This document shows, one piece after another, positions 63,361 through 64,000 of a stretch of DNA of 64,000 bases. The stretch spans positions 1 through 64,000 of the forward strand of contig JALAHT010000002.1 of the NCBI GenBank assembly GCA_025384855.1, in the 5' to 3' direction. Both the position numbers and the translations under genes were made by a program. The stretch is from Luteirhabdus salina. Its GTDB lineage: Bacteria > Bacteroidota > Bacteroidia > Flavobacteriales > Flavobacteriaceae. Within the stretch, counting starts at the first letter, position 1. Each line of letters opens with the position of its first letter. The notes beneath the pieces were generated by a model. That model had not been told where the DNA came from and did no database searches. It worked only from the letters and a program-made list of their open reading frames with translations.

Positions 63361-63983
63361 TATTTACAGTACATTTCTAATACTTCTGGAGCTCTTTCGG
63401 CACCATAGGAAGGATAAAACTGACCTTCCGGCTCAAAGGTAGCAAAAAGATCGATGGCTCTTTGAATGTCCTTGCAGTACGGATCTAGCGGCTGACCAAA
63501 ATACTTGGCGCTACCGATTTCCCATTCTGCCTTCGCCAAAATAAAGATAGGGTTCTCAGGGGAAATGGCTATTGCCTTTTCATATAGCTGTGTTACTTTT
63601 CCGGCGTACTTCATTCCGTATTTTTGCCCGTCGTATGCTATCCAGGCCGTATAGTACAATGCCTCTAAGGTCATTACATACGGATTGTTATCGGAATTGG
63701 TCTTGGCATCGTTCAAAAAGTTCAGCGCCGTTTCAAGCTTTGCTTTTAATGCGGTTTCGTCCTTCTCGTTAAAACTCTGAAGAATATAGATTTGCGATGC
63801 ATAGTAATACGGCAACCATTTGTCGCTTTCTGCATTTCCGATACGTTCGAAAAGATTGGCCGCTTCCAGAGGCTTGTTTTCCTGCCAAAGCTCAAAGGCT
63901 TTTTGCATACCTTTTTCGTATTGGTTCTGAGCAACACCTGTAAAAGTGAAGAGGCAGATTGCGATCGTGATAATGGTTTTCAT
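63360..63983 (-). CDS. secreted TPR-like protein
   Basis: The protein has 207 residues with a signal peptide (about 1-18, ending in GVAQ). Helical repeats of TPR type follow, for example 'MQKAFELWQENKPLEAANLF' and 'QLYEKAIAISPENPIFILAK'. It is probably periplasmic. It is first in the operon with the kinase and the 2TM genes; its stop overlaps the kinase start by one base, suggesting joint translation and a related role. Confidence 0.75.
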   Translation of the reverse strand: MKTIITIAICLFTFTGVAQNQYEKGMQKAFELWQENKPLEAANLFERIGNAESDKWLPYYYASQIYILQSFNEKDETALKAKLETALNFLNDAKTNSDNNPYVMTLEALYYTAWIAYDGQKYGMKYAGKVTQLYEKAIAISPENPIFILAKAEWEIGSAKYFGQPLDPYCKDIQRAIDLFATFEPEGQFYPSYGAERAPEVLEMYCK

Positions 63984-64000
63984 AGTGTTTTAGTTTGAAA

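Overview
The window looks like a piece of a marine-type Flavobacteriaceae (Bacteroidota) chromosome. The evidence is an AT-rich sequence with A-rich rather than strong Shine-Dalgarno leaders, TAnnTTTG promoter boxes, lipoproteins with short signals ending in S-C, and families typical of this group (DUF6090, DUF6122, DUF6495, 2TM domain, DUF4129/DUF4350/MoxR/DUF58). No rRNA, tRNA, CRISPR array or insertion sequence was recognised.

Region 1 (1-8540) is the unusual part. Eight imperfect palindromes of 136-147 bp follow one another, each lying between plus-strand genes. Each has an outer and an inner box on both sides, like integron attC sites (R'' L'' ... L' R'). The outer left box of each site is complementary not to its own right end but to the right end of the preceding site, so the two ends of each gene unit match each other. 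This is the arrangement expected if each unit is a cassette that circularises at one site. The units carry lipoproteins, small membrane proteins and orphan proteins. Two longer units carry an AraC regulator with small-molecule-binding or enzyme-like partners. No integrase gene is in the window, so this resembles a cluster of attC sites lacking an integrase, with non-standard site sequences.

Region 2 (8541-18640) is a mixed zone of orphan genes, lipoproteins, a DUF1835 protein, a serine hydrolase, a VOC protein, a DinB-like protein and a DUF4256 gene broken by a one-base frameshift.

Region 3 (18670-25218) is a complete tryptophan operon, trpEGDCFBA, with tightly packed or overlapping genes. 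Ahead of it lies a 20-codon leader peptide with three consecutive Trp codons, then a terminator hairpin: a transcription attenuator. A bidirectional terminator separates trpA from a convergent katG.

Region 4 (25237-50118) is mostly core chromosome: katG, a TonB-dependent receptor, hisS, an ABC permease, the rpsF-rpsR-rplI operon, an orphan LytTR response regulator, priA, a DUF2147/CHI-like/YihY/nadC run, a type II NADH dehydrogenase, an ECF sigma factor with a membrane partner, an acyltransferase, a Nudix hydrolase, a cyclophilin and a TRIC-like channel. A long GC-rich palindrome lies between the TonB receptor and hisS.

Region 5 (50115-63983) holds a divergent RDD gene and a SpoIIM / membrane protein / DUF4129 / DUF4350 / MoxR / DUF58 operon, then a DUF2141 protein, an OxyR with both redox cysteines, an AIM24-like protein, and a minus-strand operon (TPR-like protein, LytS-type kinase fused to a 2TM domain, three stand-alone 2TM proteins, amidohydrolase).
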